From the NCBI RefSeq assembly GCF_000399685.1, contig NZ_KB976987.1, positions 2,183,944 to 2,247,943 of the forward strand: 64,000 nt of DNA. Reading direction: 5' to 3'. Every line of letters begins with the position of its first letter. Position 1 is the first letter of the stretch. The translations under genes and the position numbers were made by a program. Origin of the DNA: Acinetobacter pittii ANC 4050. GTDB taxonomy: Bacteria > Pseudomonadota > Gammaproteobacteria > Pseudomonadales > Moraxellaceae. The notes beneath the pieces were generated by a model. The model was not told the DNA's origin. It did not search any database and was given only the letters and a program-made list of their open reading frames with translations. Below are positions 38,828 to 48,068 of this stretch, piece by piece.

Positions 38828-40453
38828 ATGAAAAGTTTTAAAGTTGCCCTTGCTCAGTTTTCTCCGCATATTGGCAATATTGACTCAAACACCCAAAAGA
38901 TGATTGAGCAAGTAAATCAGGCGAAAAAACAAGACGCTGACCTGATTATTTTTCCCGAGCTTTCTGTTATTGGTTATCCGGCTGAAGACCTATTGTTACG
39001 TCCAAATTTAAATAAACGTATGCAAAAGGCTTTTGCACAACTTGCCGAAGTTAAAGATATTGTTATGGTTTTCGGATTTGTGAACCAGACAGAAGATGGT
39101 CAACGTTATAATTCTGCTGCTGTCATGAAAGACGGTCAAGTTTTGGGTGTTTTTAATAAACACAATTTACCAAACTATGGCGTCTTTGATGAAAAACGCT
39201 ATTTCCAAAAAGGCCATCAGCACTTAGTTTTTGAATATCTTGGGCATAAGTTTGGTGTATTAATCTGTGAAGATATCTGGTCAATTAATACGGTCAAACA
39301 GTTAAGCCAATTAAATGTTGATACGGTTCTTGTACTCAACTCATCACCATATGAAGTCGGCAAACCACAGCACCGCATACAGACCTTAAGTGAACTTGCA
39401 AAACAACTTCACCTAAATATTGTGTACGTTAACCAAGTGGGCGGACAAGACGATTTAATTTTTGATGGCACAAGTTTTGTCAGCAATCAAAATGGTGAAA
39501 TTGCTTTACAAGCACCGAGCTTTAAAGAAGACATTTATATTGCTGAATTTGACCGTGATACAAAGTTATATAAAGTCACTGAGTCTGCTCCTGCATTAGA
39601 AACGTTTGCCGAGATCTATCAAGGTTTAGTCATGGCAACTCGTGACTATGTAGAACGTTCAGGATTTCCTGGTGTAATTTTGGGTCTTTCTGGTGGTATC
39701 GACTCTGCCCTCACACTCGCAATTGCTGTTGATGCGATCGGTGCTGAAAAAGTCCAAGCTGTAATGATGCCTTACACCTACACCTCTCAGATTAGTGTAG
39801 AAGATGCAGCAGAACAAGCTCGTCGTATGGGTGTAACTTTCGGTATTGCTGAAATTCACTCAATCGTAAATAGCTTCATGCAAACCTTGTATCCTTTCTT
39901 TGGTAATTCACCAGCTGATGCTACGGAAGAAAATTTACAAGCGCGTGCTCGTGGCACATTGCTTATGGGCTTATCAAACAAGTTTGGTAATTTAGTCCTT
40001 GCTACAGGGAACAAATCTGAACTTTCAGTTGGCTACTGTACGCTTTATGGCGATATGGTTGGTGGCTTTGCGGTTCTAAAAGATGTTTATAAAACTATCG
40101 TATTTGAATTAGCAAAATACCGTAATAGCTTAAGTGAAACGCCTGTGATTCCTGAGCGTGTTATTACTCGTCCACCTTCAGCAGAACTTCGTCCAGATCA
40201 AAAAGACCAAGATTCTTTGCCAGCTTATGATGTATTGGATGCCATTCTGTACGCATACATTGAAGAAGATTTAGGTCAGGCCGACATTATTGCCAAAGGT
40301 TTTGATAAAGAAGTTGTTGAAAAAGTCATCCGTTTAGTTGATCGTAATGAGTACAAACGTCGTCAAGGTGCGATTGGCCCGAGAATTACTTCTCGCGCAT
40401 TTAGTCGCGAACGACGTTATCCGATTGTCAACGGTTGGACAGCGAATGACTGA
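38828..40453 (+). CDS. nadE: Glutamine-dependent NAD+ synthetase
   Basis: Final NAD+ step: amidates nicotinate adenine dinucleotide using Gln. The N-terminal nitrilase domain (residues 1-260) has the triad region FPELSVIGYP (Glu), a Lys region and VLICEDIW (Cys). The C-terminal synthetase has the PP-loop LGLSGGIDSAL, GTLLMGLSNKFG, ATGNKSELSVGY and TRPPSAELRPDQKDQDSLP. The 541 residues match the two-domain type. Its last 8 bp overlap the next gene. Confidence 0.96.
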   Translation: MKSFKVALAQFSPHIGNIDSNTQKMIEQVNQAKKQDADLIIFPELSVIGYPAEDLLLRPNLNKRMQKAFAQLAEVKDIVMVFGFVNQTEDGQRYNSAAVMKDGQVLGVFNKHNLPNYGVFDEKRYFQKGHQHLVFEYLGHKFGVLICEDIWSINTVKQLSQLNVDTVLVLNSSPYEVGKPQHRIQTLSELAKQLHLNIVYVNQVGGQDDLIFDGTSFVSNQNGEIALQAPSFKEDIYIAEFDRDTKLYKVTESAPALETFAEIYQGLVMATRDYVERSGFPGVILGLSGGIDSALTLAIAVDAIGAEKVQAVMMPYTYTSQISVEDAAEQARRMGVTFGIAEIHSIVNSFMQTLYPFFGNSPADATEENLQARARGTLLMGLSNKFGNLVLATGNKSELSVGYCTLYGDMVGGFAVLKDVYKTIVFELAKYRNSLSETPVIPERVITRPPSAELRPDQKDQDSLPAYDVLDAILYAYIEEDLGQADIIAKGFDKEVVEKVIRLVDRNEYKRRQGAIGPRITSRAFSRERRYPIVNGWTAND

Positions 40454-41474
40454 GCAGAAAAACTCATCAAAAACTACAGCACTTGCTCAAGCACTTTTGC
40501 TTGAGCAGGTGGAATTTTTCAAAAAACAATTATCTATAGAAAACTCACCTATTTATTTCCAGCAGTTCATTCAACTGTTTATGCAACATGCCGATGAAAT
40601 CAAGCTCCATGAGGTTGTTGATTTAGAACAACTACAAGCCGTTGTAAAACGATATGCTTTTGAAATGCAGCTAGGGGCCGGTTTACTTGAGTTTATTGGG
40701 GAAATTGCACAGCGTATTTATCTAGCTGCCATGAAGTCTCCAATTCAGCTACAGGACTTGGTCTCTGACCATCAATTTGAAATGTGGCTCTCCAAATTTT
40801 TGGAAATGGAACATATTCCTCATTATGTCAATCAGTTTTTAAGAACCAGCCCTTCTGTACAGCAACTTTGCCAATACATTGCAACTTCCACCTTAGAACA
40901 AAAATTACCTAAATTTCTAACAACATCTAGAGTGGATGACTACCATTTTGAATGGCAACATAAGCTCAAAAAATTCTCATTTTTACAACAACAACGCCTT
41001 GAGCATAAGCTTGAAACTTGGATTGCCGGCTTTATTCACGAGCAACTTACAGAATTAAGTCTTTTATCGAGCGAAGATTTAGAAAGTCTAGTGCGCCATG
41101 TTTGGGAAGATATTAGATATAAAAAAATGTATGAGTTTATGAAACAGCTCACTCCTCTCGATGTTGAGGAGTTCTTTGTTTTAATTTATGAGTACTGGAA
41201 AGAATTACGCCAATCGCAATTTATGCAAGATCTGATTTTGTATGGCGTAGAAGTTTTTTATGACTTTTATAAAGATCAGAGTTTATTTGAAGTATTAAGT
41301 GAGATTGGTTTAACCGAAAACGACTTACAAACTGAAGCTTTACGTTTTTATCCGAAGGTGATGGATGCCTTTAATGAACACGGTATTTTAGAACCCTTGC
41401 TTCAAGCGCTTTTAGCTCCGTTTTATCAAAGTCCCAAAACACTCGATATGATTGAAAAACATTTTAATGAGTAA
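40446..41474 (+). CDS. Helical orphan protein coupled to nadE
   Basis: 342-residue protein I do not recognise. The ATG at 40446 overlaps the nadE stop by 8 bp, implying translational coupling; the open frame further upstream lies within nadE and is not coding. The protein is predicted almost entirely alpha-helical, soluble, rich in Gln, Glu, Leu, Phe and Tyr, with a repeated look of amphipathic helices (e.g. LSSEDLESLVRHVWEDI, QDLILYGVEVFYDFY). There is no signal peptide or obvious catalytic motif. Codon use looks like neighbours. Confidence 0.7.
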   Translation: MTEQKNSSKTTALAQALLLEQVEFFKKQLSIENSPIYFQQFIQLFMQHADEIKLHEVVDLEQLQAVVKRYAFEMQLGAGLLEFIGEIAQRIYLAAMKSPIQLQDLVSDHQFEMWLSKFLEMEHIPHYVNQFLRTSPSVQQLCQYIATSTLEQKLPKFLTTSRVDDYHFEWQHKLKKFSFLQQQRLEHKLETWIAGFIHEQLTELSLLSSEDLESLVRHVWEDIRYKKMYEFMKQLTPLDVEEFFVLIYEYWKELRQSQFMQDLILYGVEVFYDFYKDQSLFEVLSEIGLTENDLQTEALRFYPKVMDAFNEHGILEPLLQALLAPFYQSPKTLDMIEKHFNE

Positions 41475-41482
41475 AAAATAGA

Positions 41483-41515
41483 TAAAAAGAAACCACGCAG
41501 GAGCGTGGTTTTTAA
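41483..41515. terminator. Terminator shared by the nadE operon and tRNA-Met copy 1
   Basis: An 8-bp stem (aaccacgc / gcgtggtt) with loop AGGA has T's on the plus side and a shorter tract on the minus side. The tRNA-Met gene reads into it from the right, the nadE unit from the left. Confidence 0.8.
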
Positions 41516-41595
41516 AATGGTGGCTATGACGAGACTTGAACTTGTGACCCCCGCATTATGAGTGCGGTGCTCTAACCAACTGAGCTACATAGCCG
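41513..41595. repeat. Left 83-bp direct repeat (tRNA-Met copy 1)
   Basis: Identical over 83 bp to 51668-51750, in the same orientation, 10,155 bp apart. It covers the whole tRNA-Met gene plus a few flanking bases. Together the two copies bracket the carnitine genes. Confidence 0.92.
41518..41594 (-). tRNA. tRNA-Met (CAT), elongator type, copy 1
   Basis: 77-nt cloverleaf with encoded CCA. The acceptor stem is GGCTATG / CATAGCC, the anticodon loop CTCATAA carries CAT on a 5-bp stem CCGCA/TGCGG, and the T loop is GTTCAAGTC. The first acceptor pair G-C marks elongator rather than initiator Met. Confidence 0.95.
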
Positions 41596-41609
41596 TAAAC
41601 TGTGTGCGC

Positions 41610-41638
41610 ATTATCTATAGTTCTGTATAGCAGGTCAA
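41610..41638 (-). promoter_or_regulatory. Promoter of tRNA-Met copy 1
   Basis: On the minus strand TTGACC, 17 bp, GATAAT, followed after 15 bp by the tRNA 5' end. Confidence 0.8.
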
Positions 41639-41667
41639 TAGGTAAAAACCCTTAATGCCCATCAATT

Positions 41668-41708
41668 GAACAAATAAGATTCAGATCATCATTATTTGTT
41701 CTTTTTTT
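41668..41708 (+). terminator. Hairpin with plus-strand T run beyond cntB
   Basis: A 10-bp perfect stem (gaacaaataa / ttatttgttc) is followed on the plus strand by seven T, but no plus-strand gene ends here. On the minus strand the same stem could still slow transcripts leaving cntB, but without a T run. Confidence 0.55.
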
Positions 41709-41751
41709 AGCAATTTTTTGCTTTAAACAATTGATCGGCCACAGAAATATA

Positions 41752-42708
41752 TTAAAGGTCTAATACTAATTTTTTACCTTTAGCTCTCGATACACAAATC
41801 ATCATACTCTTCTGCGAAGCCTTTTCGGCATCACTTAAGTATTGATCGAAGTGATCTGCTTCACCTTCTAAAATGGCAGTTTCACATGTACCGCATACGC
41901 CTTCGCGACATAAGCATTCCACATCAATATTTAACGTTTCAATGGCTTGTAAAATCGTCTGATTACTTTGTACTTCAATTTCCTGATTAGACTTAGCAAG
42001 TACAACCGTAAAAGCTTCCCCATCTTCAGGAACTGTTGACGCAAATTGTTCCCAATGAATGTACTCGTCGCGATAACGATGCTTGTTACAACAGTCAATT
42101 ACCGAATCAATCATGGGTTTAGGCCCACATACATAGACATGTGTGCCTTTAGGTTGCGATGAAATCAATTCATCCAAATTCAATGTGCAACCTTCTGAGT
42201 CAACATAGCTAAATACATGCTCGGCATGTTTCTGCTTTAGCTCATCTAACAAAGCGGCATGTTCAGGCGAGCGATAAGCATAATGTAGCTCAAAATCAAC
42301 ACCGCGTGCTGCAAGCTCATCCATTTGGGGTAAGAATGGTGTAATGCCAATTCCACCTGCAATTAAAATATGTTTATTGCCTGTTTCGGCTAATGGAAAT
42401 AAATTTTTTGGTTCTGAAATCTGAATTTCACAGCCTTCATTACACTGATCATGCATAAACACTGAACCACCCTTACCTTCCACATCTTTACGAACGCAGA
42501 CTTGGTAAGTCGATAGGTCTTGTGTACAACTCATCAATGAATATGCATTTGAAAGCTGTTCATTCATTTTGACAATAATATGGCTTCCCCCACTAAATCG
42601 AGGAAAGTTCTGCCCATCTTGACGTTTGAACGTAAACCGTTTGATTAAAGGGGTTAGCTGCTCCACATGAGTAACAACCGCCGGGAACATTTCATAATGA
42701 CTCGCCAT
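41752..42708 (-). CDS. cntB: Carnitine monooxygenase reductase subunit
   Basis: Passes electrons from NAD(P)H to CntA. A 318-residue class IA oxygenase reductase: FAD/FMN-binding barrel (SGGSHIIVKM, AYSLMS), nucleotide domain with LIAGGIGITPFLPQ and VYVCGPKPMID, and a C-terminal plant-type [2Fe-2S] ferredoxin with Cys ligands in CLCREGVCGTC and a later Cys in MICVSRA. Corresponds to E. coli YeaX. Last gene of the operon, 47 bp after the aldehyde dehydrogenase gene. Confidence 0.93.
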   Translation of the reverse strand: MASHYEMFPAVVTHVEQLTPLIKRFTFKRQDGQNFPRFSGGSHIIVKMNEQLSNAYSLMSCTQDLSTYQVCVRKDVEGKGGSVFMHDQCNEGCEIQISEPKNLFPLAETGNKHILIAGGIGITPFLPQMDELAARGVDFELHYAYRSPEHAALLDELKQKHAEHVFSYVDSEGCTLNLDELISSQPKGTHVYVCGPKPMIDSVIDCCNKHRYRDEYIHWEQFASTVPEDGEAFTVVLAKSNQEIEVQSNQTILQAIETLNIDVECLCREGVCGTCETAILEGEADHFDQYLSDAEKASQKSMMICVSRAKGKKLVLDL

Positions 42709-42742
42709 ATTAGAATCCTTCTTTTACCGCATATTCTTATTG

Positions 42743-42767
42743 TTAGGGCTTATCCTTAAAGCCCTAA
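42743..42767 (-). other. Intercistronic hairpin, ALDH-cntB
   Basis: A 9-bp perfect stem (ttagggctt / aagccctaa) holds the aldehyde dehydrogenase stop codon in its loop. No T run follows, so it is more likely an mRNA stability or processing element than a terminator. Confidence 0.55.
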
Positions 42768-44207
42768 ACACATGTATTTAATGGTCATGAACTCTTCAAG
42801 ACCATACTTTGAGCCTTCACGCCCAACGCCTGATTGCTTCACACCGCCAAATGGTACAACTTCATTTGAAATTGCTGTAGCATTCATACCGACCATCCCA
42901 TATTCAAGCTGTTCTGACACTCGCCATAAACGTGAAATATTTTCGCTATAAACATAAGCGGCCAAACCAAAGATAGTGTCATTGGCTTGAGCAACGACAT
43001 CTGCTTCATCTGTAAAACGAATGAGCGGTGCAACTGGACCAAAAATTTCTTCTTGGACAATTTCCATTGTACGGTCAACGTTTGTTAAAACTGATGGTTC
43101 ATAGAAGGTTTGCCCTAAAGCATGCTGTTTGCCGCCACAAGCTACCTTAGCGCCTTTACTTAATGCATCATCAATTAACTGTTGTGCTTTCAAAACTGCT
43201 TTTTCATTAATTAACGGACCAATTTGCACACCATCTTCAAGTCCATTACCGACTTTAAACTTTTGTACTTCTTGTACAAACTTCTCGGCAAAAGCTTGGT
43301 AAATATTGTCATGTACATAAATACGGTTAGCACAAACGCAAGTTTGGCCCGCATTACGGAACTTGGCAAAAATCGCGCCTTGTACAGCTTTATCCAAATC
43401 GGCATCATCAAACACAATCAGTGGTGCATTACCGCCTAACTCAAGCGCCAACTTTTTAATAGTGCTTGAACACTGCTGCATTAATAAGCGGCCCACTGGC
43501 GTTGAACCCGTAAAGGTTAATTTCTTCACTTTTTCATGTGAAGTAAATACAGAGCCAATTTCTTGAGATTTACCGGTCACAACATTAAGCACACCAGCTG
43601 GAATACCTGCTTTTTCTGCAAGTTTCGCAATCGCTAACGCGCAGTAAGGCGTTTCATTCGCTGGCTTAATGACAACCGTACATCCTGCTGCTAAAGCGGG
43701 AGCTGCTTTACGGGTAATCATAGCGATTGGGAAATTCCATGGCGTAATCGCAGCCACAACACCCACAGGTTCTTTACTAATAATAAAACGCTGCTGATTA
43801 TTGACGGTTGGAATCACATCGCCATAAATACGTTTGCCTTCTTCGGCAAACCATTGAATAAATGATGCTGCATAACGCACCTCACCTTTCGCTTCTGCCA
43901 AAGGTTTTCCTTGCTCAATGGTCATGATTAAAGCAAGTTCATCGGTATGATCGAGAACAAGTTTGTACCAAGCCAATAAAATATCTGCACGATTTTGAGC
44001 CGTTAAAGCTTTCCAACTTTGTAAAGCAGTATAAGCAGCCTCAACCGCTTGTGTAGCTTCAGCCGCTCCCATATTTGGAATTGTACCAATTTCTTCACCT
44101 GTGGCTGGGTTACTTACCGGAACCGTTGCATTTGACTGTGCAGCTAACCATTGTCCGTTAATATAGGCGTGTTGCTGAAATAATTCTGTGCTTTGTAAAC
44201 TCGACAT
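42756..44207 (-). CDS. NAD(P)+-dependent aldehyde dehydrogenase, probable malic semialdehyde dehydrogenase
   Basis: 483-residue ALDH most like succinate-semialdehyde dehydrogenases (GabD). It has PWNFPIAMITRK, FTGSTPVGR (cofactor), the general base in LALELGGNAPLIVFDDADLD, the catalytic Cys in FRNAGQTCVCANR, and the C-terminal PFGGVKQSGVGREGSKYG. In this operon its expected substrate is malic semialdehyde, the C4 product of CntAB, giving D-malate; that is inferred from context. E. coli yeaTUVWX lacks this gene. Confidence 0.88.
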   Translation of the reverse strand: MSSLQSTELFQQHAYINGQWLAAQSNATVPVSNPATGEEIGTIPNMGAAEATQAVEAAYTALQSWKALTAQNRADILLAWYKLVLDHTDELALIMTIEQGKPLAEAKGEVRYAASFIQWFAEEGKRIYGDVIPTVNNQQRFIISKEPVGVVAAITPWNFPIAMITRKAAPALAAGCTVVIKPANETPYCALAIAKLAEKAGIPAGVLNVVTGKSQEIGSVFTSHEKVKKLTFTGSTPVGRLLMQQCSSTIKKLALELGGNAPLIVFDDADLDKAVQGAIFAKFRNAGQTCVCANRIYVHDNIYQAFAEKFVQEVQKFKVGNGLEDGVQIGPLINEKAVLKAQQLIDDALSKGAKVACGGKQHALGQTFYEPSVLTNVDRTMEIVQEEIFGPVAPLIRFTDEADVVAQANDTIFGLAAYVYSENISRLWRVSEQLEYGMVGMNATAISNEVVPFGGVKQSGVGREGSKYGLEEFMTIKYMCLGL

Positions 44208-44228
44208 ATCATCTTCCTAACTGAAGAA

Positions 44229-44254
44229 TCAGGTGTAAGTCATCTTTACACCTG
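44229..44254 (-). other. Intercistronic hairpin, cntA-ALDH
   Basis: A 10-bp perfect stem (tcaggtgtaa / ttacacctga) with a 6-nt loop in the 63-bp spacer. There is no good T run, so it is a candidate for 3'-end protection of the upstream cntA message. Confidence 0.55.
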
Positions 44255-44270
44255 AATAAATCCATTTGTT

Positions 44271-45386
44271 TTATTTATGATGCTGCGCTACTAAATGTTG
44301 GAAGTAAGCAATACCATGTTCACTAATTCCAGAGCGTTGTTTATCAGTCATAATACGGCCTTGACCGCGATAACCACGTGATTTCAAACCACGTTGTACG
44401 CTTTCGACCAAGTTCAAATCTTCAGGGCGGAATACATTGCGATACCACTCAATCAAATCTTTCTGATCTTGAGTAAGTTCTTCGTTCGTGAAGTAAATAT
44501 CGTAATGTTGCAAAGTCGTTTCTGCATCAACTGGAAATTCATAGATCACAGTCATGAAGTTGCTGCCCGGTGGTACGTTGAACATTGTGCAAGGCCAAGT
44601 CCAGAAACCATGAAACTCAGGATCAGTGACCGATGGATCAAGCTTAAATGACTTCTCAGATGAGCGAGCAAAGCCATATTGCAATGTCCAGTTTTGATGT
44701 GTTGTGTGCCAATATTTATCAACTTGTACCGAGTCAGCAAAGCCAGGATGCGCTGGTCCACAGTGATAGCACTCTAGATAGTTATCAACAATTACTTTCC
44801 AGTTTGCCGGCGTTTCTGTCACAAAACGTGCTGCCAATTTCAAATCTTTAATTACGCTACATGCTTGATTTAAACGTTCAGCAAATTCCGGAAGTTGGTC
44901 TTCTACGCAAGTTGCATTTTCATCCATATTAATGAAAATAAATCCTGCATATTCCTCAACTTTTAAAGGCACCATGCTTGAGTTTTCTTTGTCAAAAGAT
45001 TCGACATGATCACAGTTACGTGCCAAAGCTAAACTACCATCTAGCTTGAAAGTCCAAGCATGGTATGGGCAAGTAATTACATTTTTTGCTTTACCACTGC
45101 CACTTAAAAGCTCGTGACCACGATGCGGACACACATTATAAAACGCACGTAAAACGCTATCTTTACCACGAATGATGACAATATTTTCACCAATTACTTT
45201 ACGGGTAATATAGTCATTCGGTTGTGCTAATTCACTGCCATGTGCAACACAAATCCAGCTTTTAGCAAAGATTGCTTCTTTCTCATGCTCAAAAACTTGC
45301 GATGAAGTATAGAAAACTTTAGGAAAAGTCCATGCAACATCTGGGTTTGCACAAAAATCTTCAGGTAATTTTTCAACTGCACTCAT
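44271..45386 (-). CDS. cntA: Carnitine monooxygenase oxygenase subunit
   Basis: Rieske-type oxygenase that cleaves L-carnitine to trimethylamine and malic semialdehyde. The [2Fe-2S] ligands are C86, H88 (CPHRGHE) and C106, H109 (CPYHAW). The catalytic iron ligands are H208, H213 and D323. The bridging residue is E205 (DNYLECYHC) where most Rieske oxygenases have Asp; this Glu is a known hallmark of CntA. The 371 residues match. Homologue of E. coli YeaW. cntB lies two genes downstream. Confidence 0.96.
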   Translation of the reverse strand: MSAVEKLPEDFCANPDVAWTFPKVFYTSSQVFEHEKEAIFAKSWICVAHGSELAQPNDYITRKVIGENIVIIRGKDSVLRAFYNVCPHRGHELLSGSGKAKNVITCPYHAWTFKLDGSLALARNCDHVESFDKENSSMVPLKVEEYAGFIFINMDENATCVEDQLPEFAERLNQACSVIKDLKLAARFVTETPANWKVIVDNYLECYHCGPAHPGFADSVQVDKYWHTTHQNWTLQYGFARSSEKSFKLDPSVTDPEFHGFWTWPCTMFNVPPGSNFMTVIYEFPVDAETTLQHYDIYFTNEELTQDQKDLIEWYRNVFRPEDLNLVESVQRGLKSRGYRGQGRIMTDKQRSGISEHGIAYFQHLVAQHHK

Positions 45387-45428
45387 GTTTTTACTCCATT
45401 AAATTCTTTTCGTCCAAATGACTCGATA

Positions 45429-46403
45429 TTAAATTGATGTCTTTTCAACACTGCCAAACATGCGGTGTATCGCACTCAGCATGTTTTGATATAACTGTTG
45501 AACTTCAGGGCAATCACGCATGAGACGTAAACTGCCATGTAATAAACCTTTGCCTAAATGGAACTCGTTAGGGATACCTGCTTGTTCCAATTTTTGGGTA
45601 AGGAAATAACCGTCATCACTTAAAGGGTCGTATTCTGCAACGGCTACAAAACTGGCAGGCATATCTGAAAAATCCGTTGCCAACAAAGGCGCTAGACGTA
45701 AATCCTGCCAATCTTGTGAGTTAGGTGCATATTCCTTTAAATAAAAATGCATATCTTCAGTTGTTAATAACGGCGCATGGGCATGCTTTTGTGCGGCTGG
45801 TGTATCAAGTGCTGTAGTTAAACACGGATAAACCAAAGCCAGACCTTGAGCTTGCAAACCACTATGCTGTAAATACACTGCAAGAGCTGCTGCTAAGTTA
45901 CCGCCTGCGCTATCGCCTGCTAGAACGATATTTCCGCCATCAATCTGCCACTCAGAACCATGTTGTTTAAGCCATTGATAGACTGCTAAACAATCTTCAA
46001 AAGCTGCTGGAAAACGATGCTCTGGTGCCATGCGGTAATCCACACCAATGACAACTGCATTTAAGTCCTGACATAAATAACTGGTAATAAACTCATGTGA
46101 ATCGAGTCCACCGTCCATCCAGCCACCGCCATGCAAATACAACACACACGGCCAACCAGCTTCAGGTTGTTTAGTTTTTGGTGAATAGATACGAACAGGT
46201 ACCGGATGTTCTGCATTTGCAACAACTCGGTCTTCCACTTCAATCTTGCCATCACGTGGCAAAGTGTAGTGTCGACACATCGCGTCATAGGCCGCACGGA
46301 CTGAGTCAATATCCGCATCTGCTGGTGAATAAATGCTGCTCCAGTACACTAGGCTTTGCATTTCTTCACTTAAAACATACGTGGTCTGTTCACATGTAGT
46401 CAT
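45429..46403 (-). CDS. HSL-family alpha/beta hydrolase
   Basis: 324-residue esterase of the hormone-sensitive-lipase family: oxyanion motif LYLHGGGWMDGG, nucleophile elbow GDSAGGNLAAAL, Asp in AEYDPLSDDG and a His near LLHGSLRL. No signal peptide is seen. The ATG at 46403 fits the GAGGG site; the ATG two codons earlier is too close. It lies between the transporter gene and cntA, so it may free carnitine from O-acylcarnitines, which is inference from position. Confidence 0.82.
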   Translation of the reverse strand: MTTCEQTTYVLSEEMQSLVYWSSIYSPADADIDSVRAAYDAMCRHYTLPRDGKIEVEDRVVANAEHPVPVRIYSPKTKQPEAGWPCVLYLHGGGWMDGGLDSHEFITSYLCQDLNAVVIGVDYRMAPEHRFPAAFEDCLAVYQWLKQHGSEWQIDGGNIVLAGDSAGGNLAAALAVYLQHSGLQAQGLALVYPCLTTALDTPAAQKHAHAPLLTTEDMHFYLKEYAPNSQDWQDLRLAPLLATDFSDMPASFVAVAEYDPLSDDGYFLTQKLEQAGIPNEFHLGKGLLHGSLRLMRDCPEVQQLYQNMLSAIHRMFGSVEKTSI

Positions 46404-46414
46404 TACCATTCCCT

Positions 46415-48061
46415 CTAGCTGGTTTTTCTATCCAGTTTGATTGAGCTTGCTAGCTCAAGCTGCATCCGTTTTGTATGTTCATCTTGAGACTGGTTTAAAC
46501 CAATTTCTGCATCATCATAACCTTGTTGCTCAATTAAATGCGATGGGACTTTGGCATAATCCTGAATCAGCCATTTCACTAAACCATAGGTTTGAATCAG
46601 AATAATCACGATGAATGGTAAAGCCGTCACAATGGTCGCCGTTTTCATGGTGTCTAAAGGTGCCTTACTAAAGATCATGGCAATCGGAACTAAAGTCAGC
46701 ATGACACACCAGAACAGACGCGCATTTGGTGATGGATCTTGTCCTTCACTTAAACCACGTGTACATGTTGCTGAAACCGCATACCCGACCGCATCCATGT
46801 GTGCTGCCAAGAACACCACCATAATGCCGAGGAAAATCCACATCATCAGCTTTCCAGCAGGTAACAGGCTGAGTAACTGTCCAATCGCAACCTCTCCACC
46901 TTGTTGGCTTAAGATTTGCGGTACATTTACAGCCCCATGAATAAAGCTATAAACACTGTAGTTTTCAAACACACCAAAGATGAACCAAAGACCGACACTG
47001 CCACCAATTACCATGGCAAAGATCACTTCTTTAATGGTACGACCTTTAGAAACACGCGTTACAAACAGTGCCACACCCGGTGCATATGAAATCCACCATA
47101 ACCAGTAGAAAACAGTCCATTCACGAGTAAACTTGCCGTCACCCATTGGGTCAGTAAACAAGCTCATATCGACAAAGTTGGTTGCCATTAACCCGAAACT
47201 CATTAATGAATTATTCAAAATGAATTGAGTCGGACCAAAGCAAAGTACATAAATTGCAAATAGCACTACACCCAAGCACACCATGTGGCTTAAACGCTGC
47301 ATGCCCTTGTCCATACCGACATAAGAACTGAGTGCAAACAGAACCGAAACTGCCAAAATAATGATGACTTTAGTCATAAAGGTATTTGGAATACCTGTGA
47401 GCTGAGACAAAATATTGGTAAATGTCACGGCGGTGAGTACTAATGAAATCGTCAATGCACCAAACATGCAAAGCAAGAACATAAGGTCGACTAAACGCCC
47501 AACCACGCCGGTTGATTTAAAGCCTGTCACTGCTTCAATCACAGAAGCCAAACTTAAGCCTTTATTTTTTCTCACATGATAGCTGTAGCACAAAGAAATT
47601 GATGCCAAAGCATAAATTGCCCACGCACTTAAACCTGAGTGAAAAAACGAGTAAGCCACGCTATATTTCAATGCTTCTGCTGACTCAGGCGGTAAGCTCA
47701 GACCCGGAGTTTGATAATAGTAAGCCCAATCCAAAAAGCCCCAGTACAATGTAGAAGACCCGATACCCGACAAGATGAACATAAAAATCCATGACATCGT
47801 AGTGTATTGAGGCTTTCCTTCACCGAGTTTAATTTTGCCGTATTTACTAAAAGCTAGACCAAAAGTAAAAATAATGGCTAAAAAAGCAAACAGTAATACT
47901 GGGGTTGTAAATACCGATGTCGTCCACTGCATCCATGTTGCAGCAATCTTTATCGACTCTTGCGAATAAATCGCCAAACCAGCAACTGAAATAAATACAA
48001 ACAGTAAGCTGGTTACGGCAAGAACTTTATCCGTATAAATTTTTGTGTTTTGATTATCCAT
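46415..48061 (-). CDS. BCCT-family transporter, probable carnitine uptake
   Basis: 548-residue inner-membrane carrier of the betaine/choline/carnitine family with 12 predicted helices. The signature region is visible: WTVFYWLWWISYAPGVALFVTRVSKGRTIKEVI, with Trp-rich helices forming the trimethylammonium box, and GIGSSTLYWGFLDWAYYYQTP earlier. C-terminal tail is charged. Equivalent to YeaV in E. coli. In this operon the likely substrate is L-carnitine, but choline or butyrobetaine are possible. Confidence 0.9.
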   Translation of the reverse strand: MDNQNTKIYTDKVLAVTSLLFVFISVAGLAIYSQESIKIAATWMQWTTSVFTTPVLLFAFLAIIFTFGLAFSKYGKIKLGEGKPQYTTMSWIFMFILSGIGSSTLYWGFLDWAYYYQTPGLSLPPESAEALKYSVAYSFFHSGLSAWAIYALASISLCYSYHVRKNKGLSLASVIEAVTGFKSTGVVGRLVDLMFLLCMFGALTISLVLTAVTFTNILSQLTGIPNTFMTKVIIILAVSVLFALSSYVGMDKGMQRLSHMVCLGVVLFAIYVLCFGPTQFILNNSLMSFGLMATNFVDMSLFTDPMGDGKFTREWTVFYWLWWISYAPGVALFVTRVSKGRTIKEVIFAMVIGGSVGLWFIFGVFENYSVYSFIHGAVNVPQILSQQGGEVAIGQLLSLLPAGKLMMWIFLGIMVVFLAAHMDAVGYAVSATCTRGLSEGQDPSPNARLFWCVMLTLVPIAMIFSKAPLDTMKTATIVTALPFIVIILIQTYGLVKWLIQDYAKVPSHLIEQQGYDDAEIGLNQSQDEHTKRMQLELASSIKLDRKTS

Positions 48062-48068
48062 ATCCCTA

